Below are positions 1 to 4,882 of a DNA stretch of 5,039 bases, piece by piece; positions within the stretch are counted from its first letter, which is position 1; every line of letters starts with the position of its first letter. This stretch comes from Hyphomicrobiales bacterium. Lineage in GTDB: Bacteria; Pseudomonadota; Alphaproteobacteria; Rhizobiales; HXMU1428-3. The translations under genes were made by a program, and so were the position numbers. The DNA is taken from positions 1 through 5,039 of the forward strand of contig JAJFHW010000266.1 of NCBI GenBank assembly GCA_021775385.1, given 5' to 3'. The notes under the pieces are model-generated. The model was given only the letters and a program-made list of their open reading frames with translations. It made no database searches and was not told the DNA's origin.

Positions 1-1
1 A

Positions 2-1066
2 AACAATAAAAAGAAAAAAGATCTAAAAGGTAGCCCTTTAGATAAAAATAAGTCGAATGACCGCCTTGGTTCTTTGATGAAAAACCCTGAAACGTCATCA
101 CCTATATTGGGTAAGGAACCAGAGATAACGGGTAATATTGGTGAAACGGGTGTTAAGCAGGACCAACCTTTAGAGCCGTCACTTTTAGATGGAGGAGGAG
201 TGAAGCTTGGTATGCCACCAGCTTTGATCGGTCCTTATTCTTTAAGATTAGCTGCTTCACGTGGAGATGTACGTGCTGAATATGAAGTTGCTCGTCGGTT
301 TAGTTACGGTCTTGGTGTTCCGAAAGATCCCGAACAAGCTGTGAAATGGTATATGCAGGGGGCTTCAAAAGGGTTTGCTCCTTCACAATATCGGTTAGCG
401 ACTTATTATGAGCGTGGTCGGGGAATTGAAAAGAATTTAGGACGAGCAAAAATTTGGTATCAACGAGCTGCAATGCTTGGCAATGTTAAAGCTATGCATA
501 ATTTGGCTGTGATCAGTACAGCGCTTGATAAAGAAGACACAGATTATAAAGCTGCTATTTATTGGTTTAAACAAGCGGCTAATCGTAATTTGGCCGATAG
601 CCAATTTAATTTAGCTATTCTTTATCAAAATGGTGTTGGTCTTTCAAAGAATAATCTGGAGGCCTACAAGTGGTTTTCATTAGCCGCCCGTCAAGGTGAT
701 GTTGATGCAGCTTCGCGAAGAGATTTGCTTGAGAAAAAATTGAAAAAAGATGAATTACATAAGGCAAGCAAATTATTGCAAAACTGGAGAGCTGTTACTA
801 TAGATTCTAAGGCTAATGATGTTGGGCGTATTTCTTCTCATATAACAAGCACTATGTCTCATGCTCATGAAACTGTTTCACGCTCTCGTGTGTTAACGGC
901 GCAGATTTTACTTCGTAAACTGGGGTATGGTCTGAAGAATGCGGATGGGGCCATGAATGAAGAAACTATTCGCGCGGTTAAGAAGTTTGAAAAAGCTAAG
1001 GGACTGCCAATAACTGGTAAGATTAGTCCTGACTTAATTCAGAAATTAAATAAGGCTTCTCTTTAA
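2..1066 (+). CDS. Sel1-repeat and peptidoglycan-binding protein, PodJ-like C-terminal part (5' truncated)
   Basis: The frame runs without a stop from base 2 to the TAA at 1064-1066, so 354 residues are visible and the gene begins before the window. The TTG at 74 and ATG at 77 have no Shine-Dalgarno sequence ahead of them and sit in a charged, low-complexity stretch, so I do not take either as the start. After a disordered segment rich in Lys, Asn, Pro and Glu come about four Sel1 repeats of roughly 36 residues (bases 250-700; signatures YGLGVPKDPEQAVKWY, ERGRGIEKNLGRAKIWY, YKAAIYWF, NGVGLSKNNLEAYKWF), a linker, and a C-terminal peptidoglycan-binding type 1 domain (bases 887-1063; LLRKLGYGLKNADGAMNEET, then AVKKFEKAKGLPITGKI). 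Known: this order ends the periplasmic part of PodJ-type polar localisation factors and related large alphaproteobacterial proteins. Inferred: a cell-wall-associated scaffold in polarity or division. Other Sel1/PG-binding proteins are possible, because the diagnostic N-terminal coiled coil and membrane helix are outside the window. Confidence 0.85.
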   Translation, partial: NNKKKKDLKGSPLDKNKSNDRLGSLMKNPETSSPILGKEPEITGNIGETGVKQDQPLEPSLLDGGGVKLGMPPALIGPYSLRLAASRGDVRAEYEVARRFSYGLGVPKDPEQAVKWYMQGASKGFAPSQYRLATYYERGRGIEKNLGRAKIWYQRAAMLGNVKAMHNLAVISTALDKEDTDYKAAIYWFKQAANRNLADSQFNLAILYQNGVGLSKNNLEAYKWFSLAARQGDVDAASRRDLLEKKLKKDELHKASKLLQNWRAVTIDSKANDVGRISSHITSTMSHAHETVSRSRVLTAQILLRKLGYGLKNADGAMNEETIRAVKKFEKAKGLPITGKISPDLIQKLNKASL

Positions 1067-1119
1067 AATCTGAGGTTTTTCTCATGCTTGTCTTTTTTTG
1101 TATGTTCTGCATTTAAGGA

Positions 1120-1149
1120 TTATTGGGCTTTGTAATTGACGTCCAATAA
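1120..1149. repeat. Inverted repeat / hairpin with 9-base arms
   Basis: The arms are TTATTGGGC (1120-1128) and GTCCAATAA (1141-1149). All nine positions pair if one G-U is allowed, around a 12-base loop. No T run follows on either strand, so it is not a standard terminator. It could be an operator or an RNA hairpin downstream of the Sel1 gene. Confidence 0.4.
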
Positions 1150-1198
1150 ATTGACAGCCAAAATAAGTTTTGAAGAAGCTATTTATTCTCTTTCTTTA

Positions 1199-1228
1199 TT
1201 CATATATAAAGCTTTTTTTATATATGAA
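1199..1228. repeat. Perfect 12-base inverted repeat
   Basis: TTCATATATAAA (1199-1210) is exactly complementary to TTTATATATGAA (1217-1228), separated by a 6-base loop. It is almost pure A/T, and the GAATATTC palindrome follows at 1236-1243. No T run follows directly, so a classic terminator is unlikely. AT-rich DNA makes some symmetry expected, but a perfect 12-base stem with a short loop is still notable. It may be a regulator-binding site, a cruciform or a 3'-end processing hairpin. Confidence 0.5.
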
Positions 1229-1274
1229 GAAAATTGAATATTCTTTTTTGCTACATTCAGTTTTATTAGATTCT

Positions 1275-1315
1275 ATGTCATTTTCATTTTGGCACTTCAT
1301 GTCATTCTTATTTTG
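1275..1315. repeat. Imperfect 17-base direct repeat, possible operator
   Basis: ATGTCATTTTCATTTTG (1275-1291) and ATGTCATTCTTATTTTG (1299-1315) agree at 15 of 17 positions, with starts 24 bases apart. An 11-base part (ATTTTCATTTT) recurs at 1369-1379. The repeats lie about 190-230 bases upstream of the permease start, where tandem regulator sites could sit, but no known operator consensus is recognisable. Confidence 0.35.
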
Positions 1316-1387
1316 ACTAAAAGATTTTACGAGCCGCAATCAATGTAAATTTGATGGCGTTCTGTTTTATTTTCATTTTACTAGATA

Positions 1388-1406
1388 GTTCTACTGAAAG
1401 TAGAGC
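1388..1406. repeat. Short hairpin in the permease upstream region
   Basis: GTTCTACT (1388-1395) pairs with AGTAGAGC (1399-1406), with one G-U, around a GAA loop. No T run follows. It is a candidate leader hairpin or binding site only. Confidence 0.3.
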
Positions 1407-1503
1407 CTTCAAGTGAATTCATCAAAACTAAGATGTACTAGGTTCATTTGGGTGTGGTGTAGAGTTTTAAGTTTATAGTGCCACTGTTGGGATTTGTTCG
1501 CCG

Positions 1504-2430
1504 ATGCAAGTTTATTTGCCGATAGCTGAAATCTCCGTCAATGTTTTTGCAATTTTTGCGATGGGGGGAGCGGTAGGTTTCCTTTCTGGCCTGTTTGGGG
1601 TTGGAGGGGGGTTTCTTATGACGCCCTTATTGATCTTTACTGGCATTCCACCAACTGTTGCTGTTGCAACGGGAGCTAACCAAATTGTTGCGTCCTCAAT
1701 TTCAGGAGCTTTGGCGCAATGGAAGCGTGGCAATGTTGATGTAAAGCTTGGTACTGTTTTGTTAATCGGGGGCATTGTTGGCTCGTTTATAGGCGTTGAG
1801 CTCGTACGTTGGCTCCGTTCTGTTGGCCAAATTGATCTGATTATATCATTAGCTTATGTGACGTTTCTCGGTGTTATTGGTGGGTTGATGATGCTTGAGA
1901 GCTTGAACGCAATGCGGCGTTCAAAGTTAGATATTGGTCACAAGCGAAATAAATCCAGGCATAACTGGATCCATGGTTTGCCGTTTAAGATGCGTTTTCA
2001 TCGCTCCAAATTATTTATCAGTGCTCTACCACCTTTGATATTAGGTTTATTGGTTGGCTTACTTGTTGCCCTCATGGGAGTTGGCGGTGGCTTTATTATC
2101 GTACCAGCAATGATTTATTTGTTGCGAATTCCTACAAATATTGTTGTCGGAACGTCTCTTTTCCAGATTGTTTTTGTGACGGCAATTGTCACTATTCTTC
2201 ATTCAACCTCTAATCAAACAGTTGATGTGGTTCTGGCACTTCTTTTGATGATTGGTGGTGTGATAGGAGCGCAATTTGGTGTTCGTGTTGGTCAGCATTT
2301 GCGAGGTGAACATATGAGGGCCTTGCTTGGATTTATGGTTCTGGCTGTTTGTTTGAGAATGCTAGTTGATTTGATTGTAGAGCCTGATGAACTTTATTCT
2401 GTTTCTCAGATGTTAGGGAGCTTGAAATGA
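1504..2430 (+). CDS. TauE/SafE (TSUP) family membrane permease
   Basis: This is a 308-residue inner-membrane protein of the TSUP family, whose known members move small anions or sulfur and carbon compounds such as sulfite, thiosulfate, sulfoacetate or taurine products. The substrate here cannot be read from sequence. The family's two-fold repeat is clear: FGVGGGFLMTPLLI (residues 31-44) returns as MGVGGGFIIVPAMI (191-204), offset by exactly 160 residues, each followed by a matching segment (GIPPTVAVATGANQIVASS; RIPTNIVVGTSLFQIVFVT). The halves are joined by a basic, probably cytoplasmic loop at about 137-170. Length and hydrophobicity fit an intact member with about eight helices. The ATG at 1504 gives the N-terminus MQVYLPIAE, which matches my memory of alphaproteobacterial relatives; the upstream GGGA at 1489-1492 is only a weak ribosome site. 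The stop overlaps the next start (ATGA, 2427-2430), so the two genes are translationally coupled and probably act together. Confidence 0.9.
   Translation: MQVYLPIAEISVNVFAIFAMGGAVGFLSGLFGVGGGFLMTPLLIFTGIPPTVAVATGANQIVASSISGALAQWKRGNVDVKLGTVLLIGGIVGSFIGVELVRWLRSVGQIDLIISLAYVTFLGVIGGLMMLESLNAMRRSKLDIGHKRNKSRHNWIHGLPFKMRFHRSKLFISALPPLILGLLVGLLVALMGVGGGFIIVPAMIYLLRIPTNIVVGTSLFQIVFVTAIVTILHSTSNQTVDVVLALLLMIGGVIGAQFGVRVGQHLRGEHMRALLGFMVLAVCLRMLVDLIVEPDELYSVSQMLGSLK
2415..2420 (+). promoter_or_regulatory. Ribosome binding site of the TIGR02186-type gene
   Basis: AGGGAG lies six bases before the ATG at 2427, inside the end of the permease gene. It fixes that start and shows independent as well as coupled initiation. 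Confidence 0.7.
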
Positions 2431-3233
2431 TCAGGAACTCTTACATAGCTGATAATTGTTCGTCTCGTATTTTTGGCATTTTCTTATTTTGCCTTACTTT
2501 GGTTTATTTAGTTCCAGCTGTTAAAGCTGCGGATGGGGTCATTACTGACCTTACGTCTGATAAAGTTCCAATTGAATGGAACTTTACTGGCGCTAATATT
2601 TTTCTTTTTGGTGCCATTGAAGGTGAGATCAGGGCTGATAACAAGCCAGATGTTATTGTGGTCGTGCGAGGCCCTAAAAAGGGACTTGTGGCTCGTAAAA
2701 AAGAAAGAGTGGCTGGCATTTGGGTGAATAAAAACCCAAATAAAGTAAGTTCTGTTCCACTTTATTACTCTGTTGCTAGCTCGCGGCCGTTGCTGGATAT
2801 AGCCCCTGCTTCACTTCTTGATAGTTTGGGTATTGGTTTCCAATCTTTAGTTAGTAAGCTCTCGCGTAATATTGATGTTGAAGACAGTAATGTTGCTGAA
2901 CAATATTCTGAGGCTGTTGTTCGGATTATGGAAAAACAAGGGCTGTATAAATCTGGTGCAAGCGGTGTAAAAATTGTTGGTGACAGATTGTTTCAGGTGA
3001 ATATTAAATTGGATGCGAATGTGCCCTCTGGTGATTTTTATGCAGATGTATATTTGTTCAGGGGGGGGAAGCTTTTGGGGCGGCGAATTACACCTATTAC
3101 TATTCATAAATCTGGTTTTGAACGCCTCATCTATAATTTCGCTTATGAACATCCGTTTTTCTATGGAGTTTTTGCAGTGATTTTAGCTGTCATTGCAGGT
3201 CTAACCGCAACAGCCCTCTTCAAACAAGACTAA
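2427..3233 (+). CDS. TIGR02186-type envelope protein, permease partner
   Basis: The 268-residue product has a signal peptide (basic start, hydrophobic residues 15-33, probable cleavage after AVKA at 34), a soluble domain of about 200 residues in the periplasm, and one membrane helix near the C-terminus (about 244-264) followed by the short end LFKQD. The expected topology is therefore a periplasmic domain anchored by a C-terminal helix. I recognise the pattern (early IEWNFTGANIFLFGAIEG, then VIVVVRGP, then GIWVN) as the TIGR02186 family, a conserved alphaproteobacterial family of unknown function usually encoded beside a TauE/SafE permease. The 4-base overlap with the permease supports a joint complex, perhaps substrate capture or gating; that role is inference. 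No catalytic motif is visible. A run of eight G at 3061-3068 (Arg-Gly-Gly, residues 212-214) is a possible slippage site: a one-base gain or loss would remove the membrane anchor. Confidence 0.85.
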   Translation: MIRNSYIADNCSSRIFGIFLFCLTLVYLVPAVKAADGVITDLTSDKVPIEWNFTGANIFLFGAIEGEIRADNKPDVIVVVRGPKKGLVARKKERVAGIWVNKNPNKVSSVPLYYSVASSRPLLDIAPASLLDSLGIGFQSLVSKLSRNIDVEDSNVAEQYSEAVVRIMEKQGLYKSGASGVKIVGDRLFQVNIKLDANVPSGDFYADVYLFRGGKLLGRRITPITIHKSGFERLIYNFAYEHPFFYGVFAVILAVIAGLTATALFKQD

Positions 3234-3261
3234 TGGGCTAACCCGTATTTATAAGCCGTAT

Positions 3262-3325
3262 CTTCAGATGCCCATTCTTGTGAGACGCCTTCAGATTGCC
3301 CACAAGCAACCGGCATGGCATCCGC
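3262..3325. repeat. Dispersed palindromic repeat, copy downstream of htpX
   Basis: Two units stand in tandem: CTTCAGATGCCCA (3262-3274) and CTTCAGATTGCCCA (3289-3302) running on into CAAGCAACCGGC. The 13-mer recurs exactly at 4530 and 4647, and TTGCCCACAAGCAACCG (3296-3312) recurs exactly at 4598-4614. The element can fold as nested stems: GATGCC (3267-3272) with GGCATC (3317-3322), and CTTGTG (3277-3282) with CACAAG (3301-3306). This resembles REP-like or other small palindromic elements of bacterial genomes; I do not recognise a named family. Confidence 0.65.
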
Positions 3326-3411
3326 ATTAATTAATATCCGTGGCTATTCACAGAATTTGTATTTCACTTTTAGGCGGAACGTTCTTTGATATTTGTGGCT
3401 GCTATTTCAGC

Positions 3412-3444
3412 AGTAGCATGATGGATCATCATACTACTATTTTT
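3412..3444 (+). terminator. Candidate intrinsic terminator between converging genes
   Basis: AGTAG plus ATGATG (3412-3416, 3418-3423) pairs with CATCAT plus CTACT (3427-3432, 3434-3438) across a 3-base loop with one C-A mismatch, and is followed by TATTTTT to 3444. This suits the + strand unit 1504-3233. A second hairpin just before it (CTGCT 3399-3403 with AGCAG 3409-3413) overlaps by two bases and would compete. The stem is AT-rich, so termination may be partial. On the - strand no T run follows the stem, so it is a poor terminator for htpX. Confidence 0.5.
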
Positions 3445-3460
3445 CCTTGTCGATGCTACT

Positions 3461-4501
3461 TTATCCCCAAGGACCACCGAATTTATCTTTTTTCTTAGCT
3501 TGATTGTTATTTGGTTGCGGATCCCAGGGTCCGGGCTCATGATTTGATGTTTCTGGATTTGAAGTGTTTGAGCTTGCTAAATTATCAGAGAATAAATCAA
3601 ATTTATCCGATGATTGATGTGAAGAAAAACCCATAGGTTGACCTGTTGGAGCATCTAGCTGCCCCCAATCTTCAGCCAAGTTTTCTAGAGCCTGGATACG
3701 GTTTTCTGTGTCTGGGTGGGTTGAGAATAAGTTATCCATTTTCTGGCCACTTAGCGGATTGATAATGAACATGTGGGCAGCGGCTGGGTTGTCTTCAGCT
3801 TCTGGGAAAGGTGTGCGGCCAGCGGCTACAGCGATTTTATAGAGCGCTGAAGAGAGCCATAAGGGGCGTTGACAAATTTCAGCCCCTATTTTATCGGCTT
3901 CATATTCTCTTGTGCGGCTAATGGCCATTTGAACTAAACCAGCGGCCATGGGGGCTAAGAACATCATTGCAATGGAAGCGATCATACCAGGGCCATTTTC
4001 GCGCCTTCCGCCAAAGAACATACCGAAATTCGCTATCATTGAAATGGCGCCGGCAAAGGTTGCCGTGATTGTCATGATAAGAGTATCGCGGTTTTTAATG
4101 TGGGCGAATTCGTGGGCCATTACGCCTGCTACTTCTTCCTTTGTTAAAACATCAAGAAGGCCAGTTGTGGCTGCGACTGCGGCATTGTCTGGATTGCGTC
4201 CCGTGGCAAAGGCATTGGGTTGCTCTGTATGGATGACATAAACCGCTGGCATTGGTAAGTCTGCATTCATAGCCAGTTGCTCGACGATGCTGTAGAACTC
4301 TGGAGCTGATTGTCGGTCTACTTCAACGGCATTGTGCATTGAGAGAACCATTTTGTCAGATTTCCAATAACTAAATAGGTTCATTGCAACAGCAATGGCA
4401 AAAGCAATGAGCATTCCTGTCTGGCCGCCCATTATGGCGCCAATAGTTGTAAACAGGGCTGTCATTACAGCAAGAAGTAATGCGGTTTTGACGTAACTCA
4501 T
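3461..4501 (-). CDS. htpX: HtpX, inner-membrane zinc metalloprotease (M48B)
   Basis: HtpX degrades damaged or misassembled membrane proteins at the cytoplasmic face of the inner membrane, working alongside FtsH. The 346-residue product has two N-terminal helices (about 4-24 and 29-46), the family segment [20 protein letters not shown] (96-115), the zinc motif HEFAH (130-134, catalytic Glu131), two further hydrophobic stretches (about 145-165 and 172-192), and the third-ligand motif SRTREYEAD (Glu199, Asp203). All expected catalytic residues are present. The [13 protein letters not shown] segment (260-272) ends the conserved part. A tail of about 65 residues rich in Asn, Ser, Pro and Gln follows, ending [11 protein letters not shown], making the protein longer than the roughly 293-residue E. 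coli enzyme. Start: the - strand ATG at 4501 gives the standard HtpX N-terminus; the purine-rich AAAGAGAC just upstream is a modest ribosome site. It is divergent from the SDHAF4-like gene, with repeats in the leader. Confidence 0.96.
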   Translation of the reverse strand: MSYVKTALLLAVMTALFTTIGAIMGGQTGMLIAFAIAVAMNLFSYWKSDKMVLSMHNAVEVDRQSAPEFYSIVEQLAMNADLPMPAVYVIHTEQPNAFATGRNPDNAAVAATTGLLDVLTKEEVAGVMAHEFAHIKNRDTLIMTITATFAGAISMIANFGMFFGGRRENGPGMIASIAMMFLAPMAAGLVQMAISRTREYEADKIGAEICQRPLWLSSALYKIAVAAGRTPFPEAEDNPAAAHMFIINPLSGQKMDNLFSTHPDTENRIQALENLAEDWGQLDAPTGQPMGFSSHQSSDKFDLFSDNLASSNTSNPETSNHEPGPWDPQPNNNQAKKKDKFGGPWG

Positions 4502-4527
4502 TTTCAGTCTCTTTCTCTTTTATCTGG

Positions 4528-4715
4528 CGCTTCAGATGCCCACTAAGCATCCGCGCTATTTTGCGCTTCAGGTCGCGCTCTTTTAGTGCTCCTTCGGTTG
4601 CCCACAAGCAACCGTCGCAGGTACCCCTTTAGGTTACGATTTTTTGCTTCAGATGCCCATATTTTTAATGGGCTTTTAGGTTTCCTACCAGCAACCGGCT
4701 CGTAGCAACCGTGCT
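4528..4715. repeat. Cluster of dispersed palindromic repeats upstream of htpX
   Basis: Related units follow one another: 4530-4554 (CTTCAGATGCCCAC, then GCATCCGC; stem GATGC 4535-4539 with GCATC 4547-4551), 4592-4614 (stem CGGTTGC 4595-4601 with GCAACCG 4608-4614), 4647-4673 (GCCCAT 4655-4660 with ATGGGC 4668-4673, then TTTT), a decayed copy at 4675-4697 matching the second unit at 18 of 23 bases, and a half copy at 4703-4711. Small GC-rich hairpins lie between (GCGC 4553-4556 with 4563-4566; GCGCT 4575-4579 with AGTGC 4585-4589). The CCCA loop start is kept while the arms differ. The cluster would lie in the htpX leader if transcription starts beyond it. Confidence 0.65.
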
Positions 4716-4749
4716 TTTTAGTTTGCGCATTAGGGCTTGTTGATGTTCT

Positions 4750-4800
4750 TGGCATAAAATTTTTCTAGAGTCTAAACCCTAATAAAAGGATCTTATGCCA
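4750..4800. repeat. 8-base inverted repeat with 35-base spacing
   Basis: TGGCATAA (4750-4757) is complementary to TTATGCCA (4793-4800). The spacing suits either a long-loop RNA hairpin or two half-sites of a DNA-binding regulator next to the divergent promoters. There is no further support. Confidence 0.3.
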
Positions 4801-4810
4801 TGATTTAATT

Positions 4811-4821
4811 TATACTATACT
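4811..4821 (+). promoter_or_regulatory. Candidate -10 region for the SDHAF4-like gene
   Basis: Two overlapping TATACT hexamers (4811-4816 and 4816-4821) lie 62-72 bases before the start codon in AT-rich DNA. No good -35 is present at the right distance (best CTTATG 4792-4797, spacer 18 to the second hexamer), so this is a weak sigma-70-type call. Confidence 0.35.
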
Positions 4822-4835
4822 AGAAGTTTGAAATT

Positions 4836-4867
4836 AATATGGGTACGAGACGTTTAACTCGCAAGGG
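4836..4867 (-). promoter_or_regulatory. Candidate RpoH (sigma-32)-like promoter facing htpX
   Basis: Read on the - strand, CCCTTGCG (4867-4860) is followed after 16 bases by CCCATATT (4843-4836). The known heat-shock consensus is close to CCCTTGAA, about 13-16 bases, then CCCCATNT. The -35 keeps CCCTTG and loses the two A; the -10 keeps CCCATNT. htpX is a known heat-shock gene, which makes the site meaningful. Transcription would start near 4829 and give a leader of about 330 bases running through the repeat cluster. The site is about 340 bases from htpX and overlaps the leader of the opposite gene, so it remains a prediction. Confidence 0.35.
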
Positions 4868-4869
4868 TA

Positions 4870-4875
4870 AAGAGA
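4870..4875 (+). promoter_or_regulatory. Ribosome binding site of the SDHAF4-like gene
   Basis: AAGAGA lies seven bases before the ATG at 4883. An in-frame TAG at 4877-4879 excludes any earlier start, so the N-terminus is fixed. Confidence 0.55.
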
Positions 4876-4882
4876 TTAGTTT

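Larger units (their letters stand above)
1067..1503. other. 437-base intergenic region, AT-rich, with inverted and direct repeats
   Basis: No gene is supported here on either strand. A short stem (TGAG 1071-1074 with CTCA 1081-1084) followed by a T run at 1093-1099 could be a weak terminator for the upstream gene. Further on are two inverted repeats, a direct repeat and a hairpin, listed separately. A TTGACA hexamer at 1151-1156 has no plausible -10 at the right distance. A weak promoter for the permease gene may be TTGGGT (1448-1453) with TTTATA (1472-1477), spacer 18, but it is not convincing. The length and the amount of symmetry suggest a regulatory leader, but no known riboswitch or RNA family is recognisable. 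Confidence 0.6.
3234..3460. other. Convergent intergenic region with repeats and a terminator
   Basis: This 227-base gap lies between two converging genes. Its left part (3262-3325) is a palindromic repeat element, its right part a terminator-like hairpin (both listed separately). Between them are the 10-base palindrome ATTAATTAAT (3326-3335) and an otherwise featureless stretch. No gene is supported. Confidence 0.6.
4502..4882. other. Divergent intergenic region, repeats plus promoters
   Basis: The 381 bases between htpX and the SDHAF4-like gene hold no supported gene. Bases 4528-4715 are a cluster of palindromic units and short GC-rich hairpins. Bases 4716-4800 include an inverted repeat, TGGCATAA (4750-4757) with TTATGCCA (4793-4800). 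Bases 4801-4882 are AT-rich and carry candidate promoters facing both ways, then the ribosome site of the right-hand gene. Confidence 0.6.

Noticed and set aside
1290..1308. TGGCAC resembling a sigma-54 -24 box
   Set aside because: The required GC of the -12 box is missing at the right spacing (ATGTCATT follows).
1275..1316. Tiny frame MSFSFWHFMSFLF spanning the direct repeats
   Set aside because: Thirteen codons, no ribosome site, and the pattern follows from a 24-base offset being a multiple of three.
2847..3152. 101-codon frame on the - strand
   Set aside because: It lies opposite a well supported coding gene, with composition typical of an antisense shadow.
3230..3316. 28-residue frame on the - strand, MPVACGQSEG to YGLAH
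   Set aside because: It is made mostly of the repeat element and overlaps the stop of the TIGR02186-type gene; it has no ribosome site, so repeat-derived translation is the simpler view.
4371..4607. Open frame of 78 codons on the - strand overlapping the htpX start
   Set aside because: It runs through the palindromic repeats and then out of frame through htpX; it has no ribosome site or recognisable domain, and its Lys/Arg-rich content reflects the repeat sequence.
3296..4614. htpX as cargo of a composite mobile element
   Set aside because: No transposase, terminal inverted repeats or target duplication are visible, and htpX looks like a native chromosomal gene beside its usual neighbour.
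4530..4711. Possible CRISPR array
   Set aside because: Units are irregular, diverged and unevenly spaced, the palindromes are short, no cas genes are near, and copies also occur across htpX.
4543..4755. Open frame of 70 codons on the - strand across the repeat cluster
   Set aside because: Its translation is largely made of repeat units (KIWASEAKN comes from the CTTCAGATGCCCA unit). There is no ribosome site or family resemblance.
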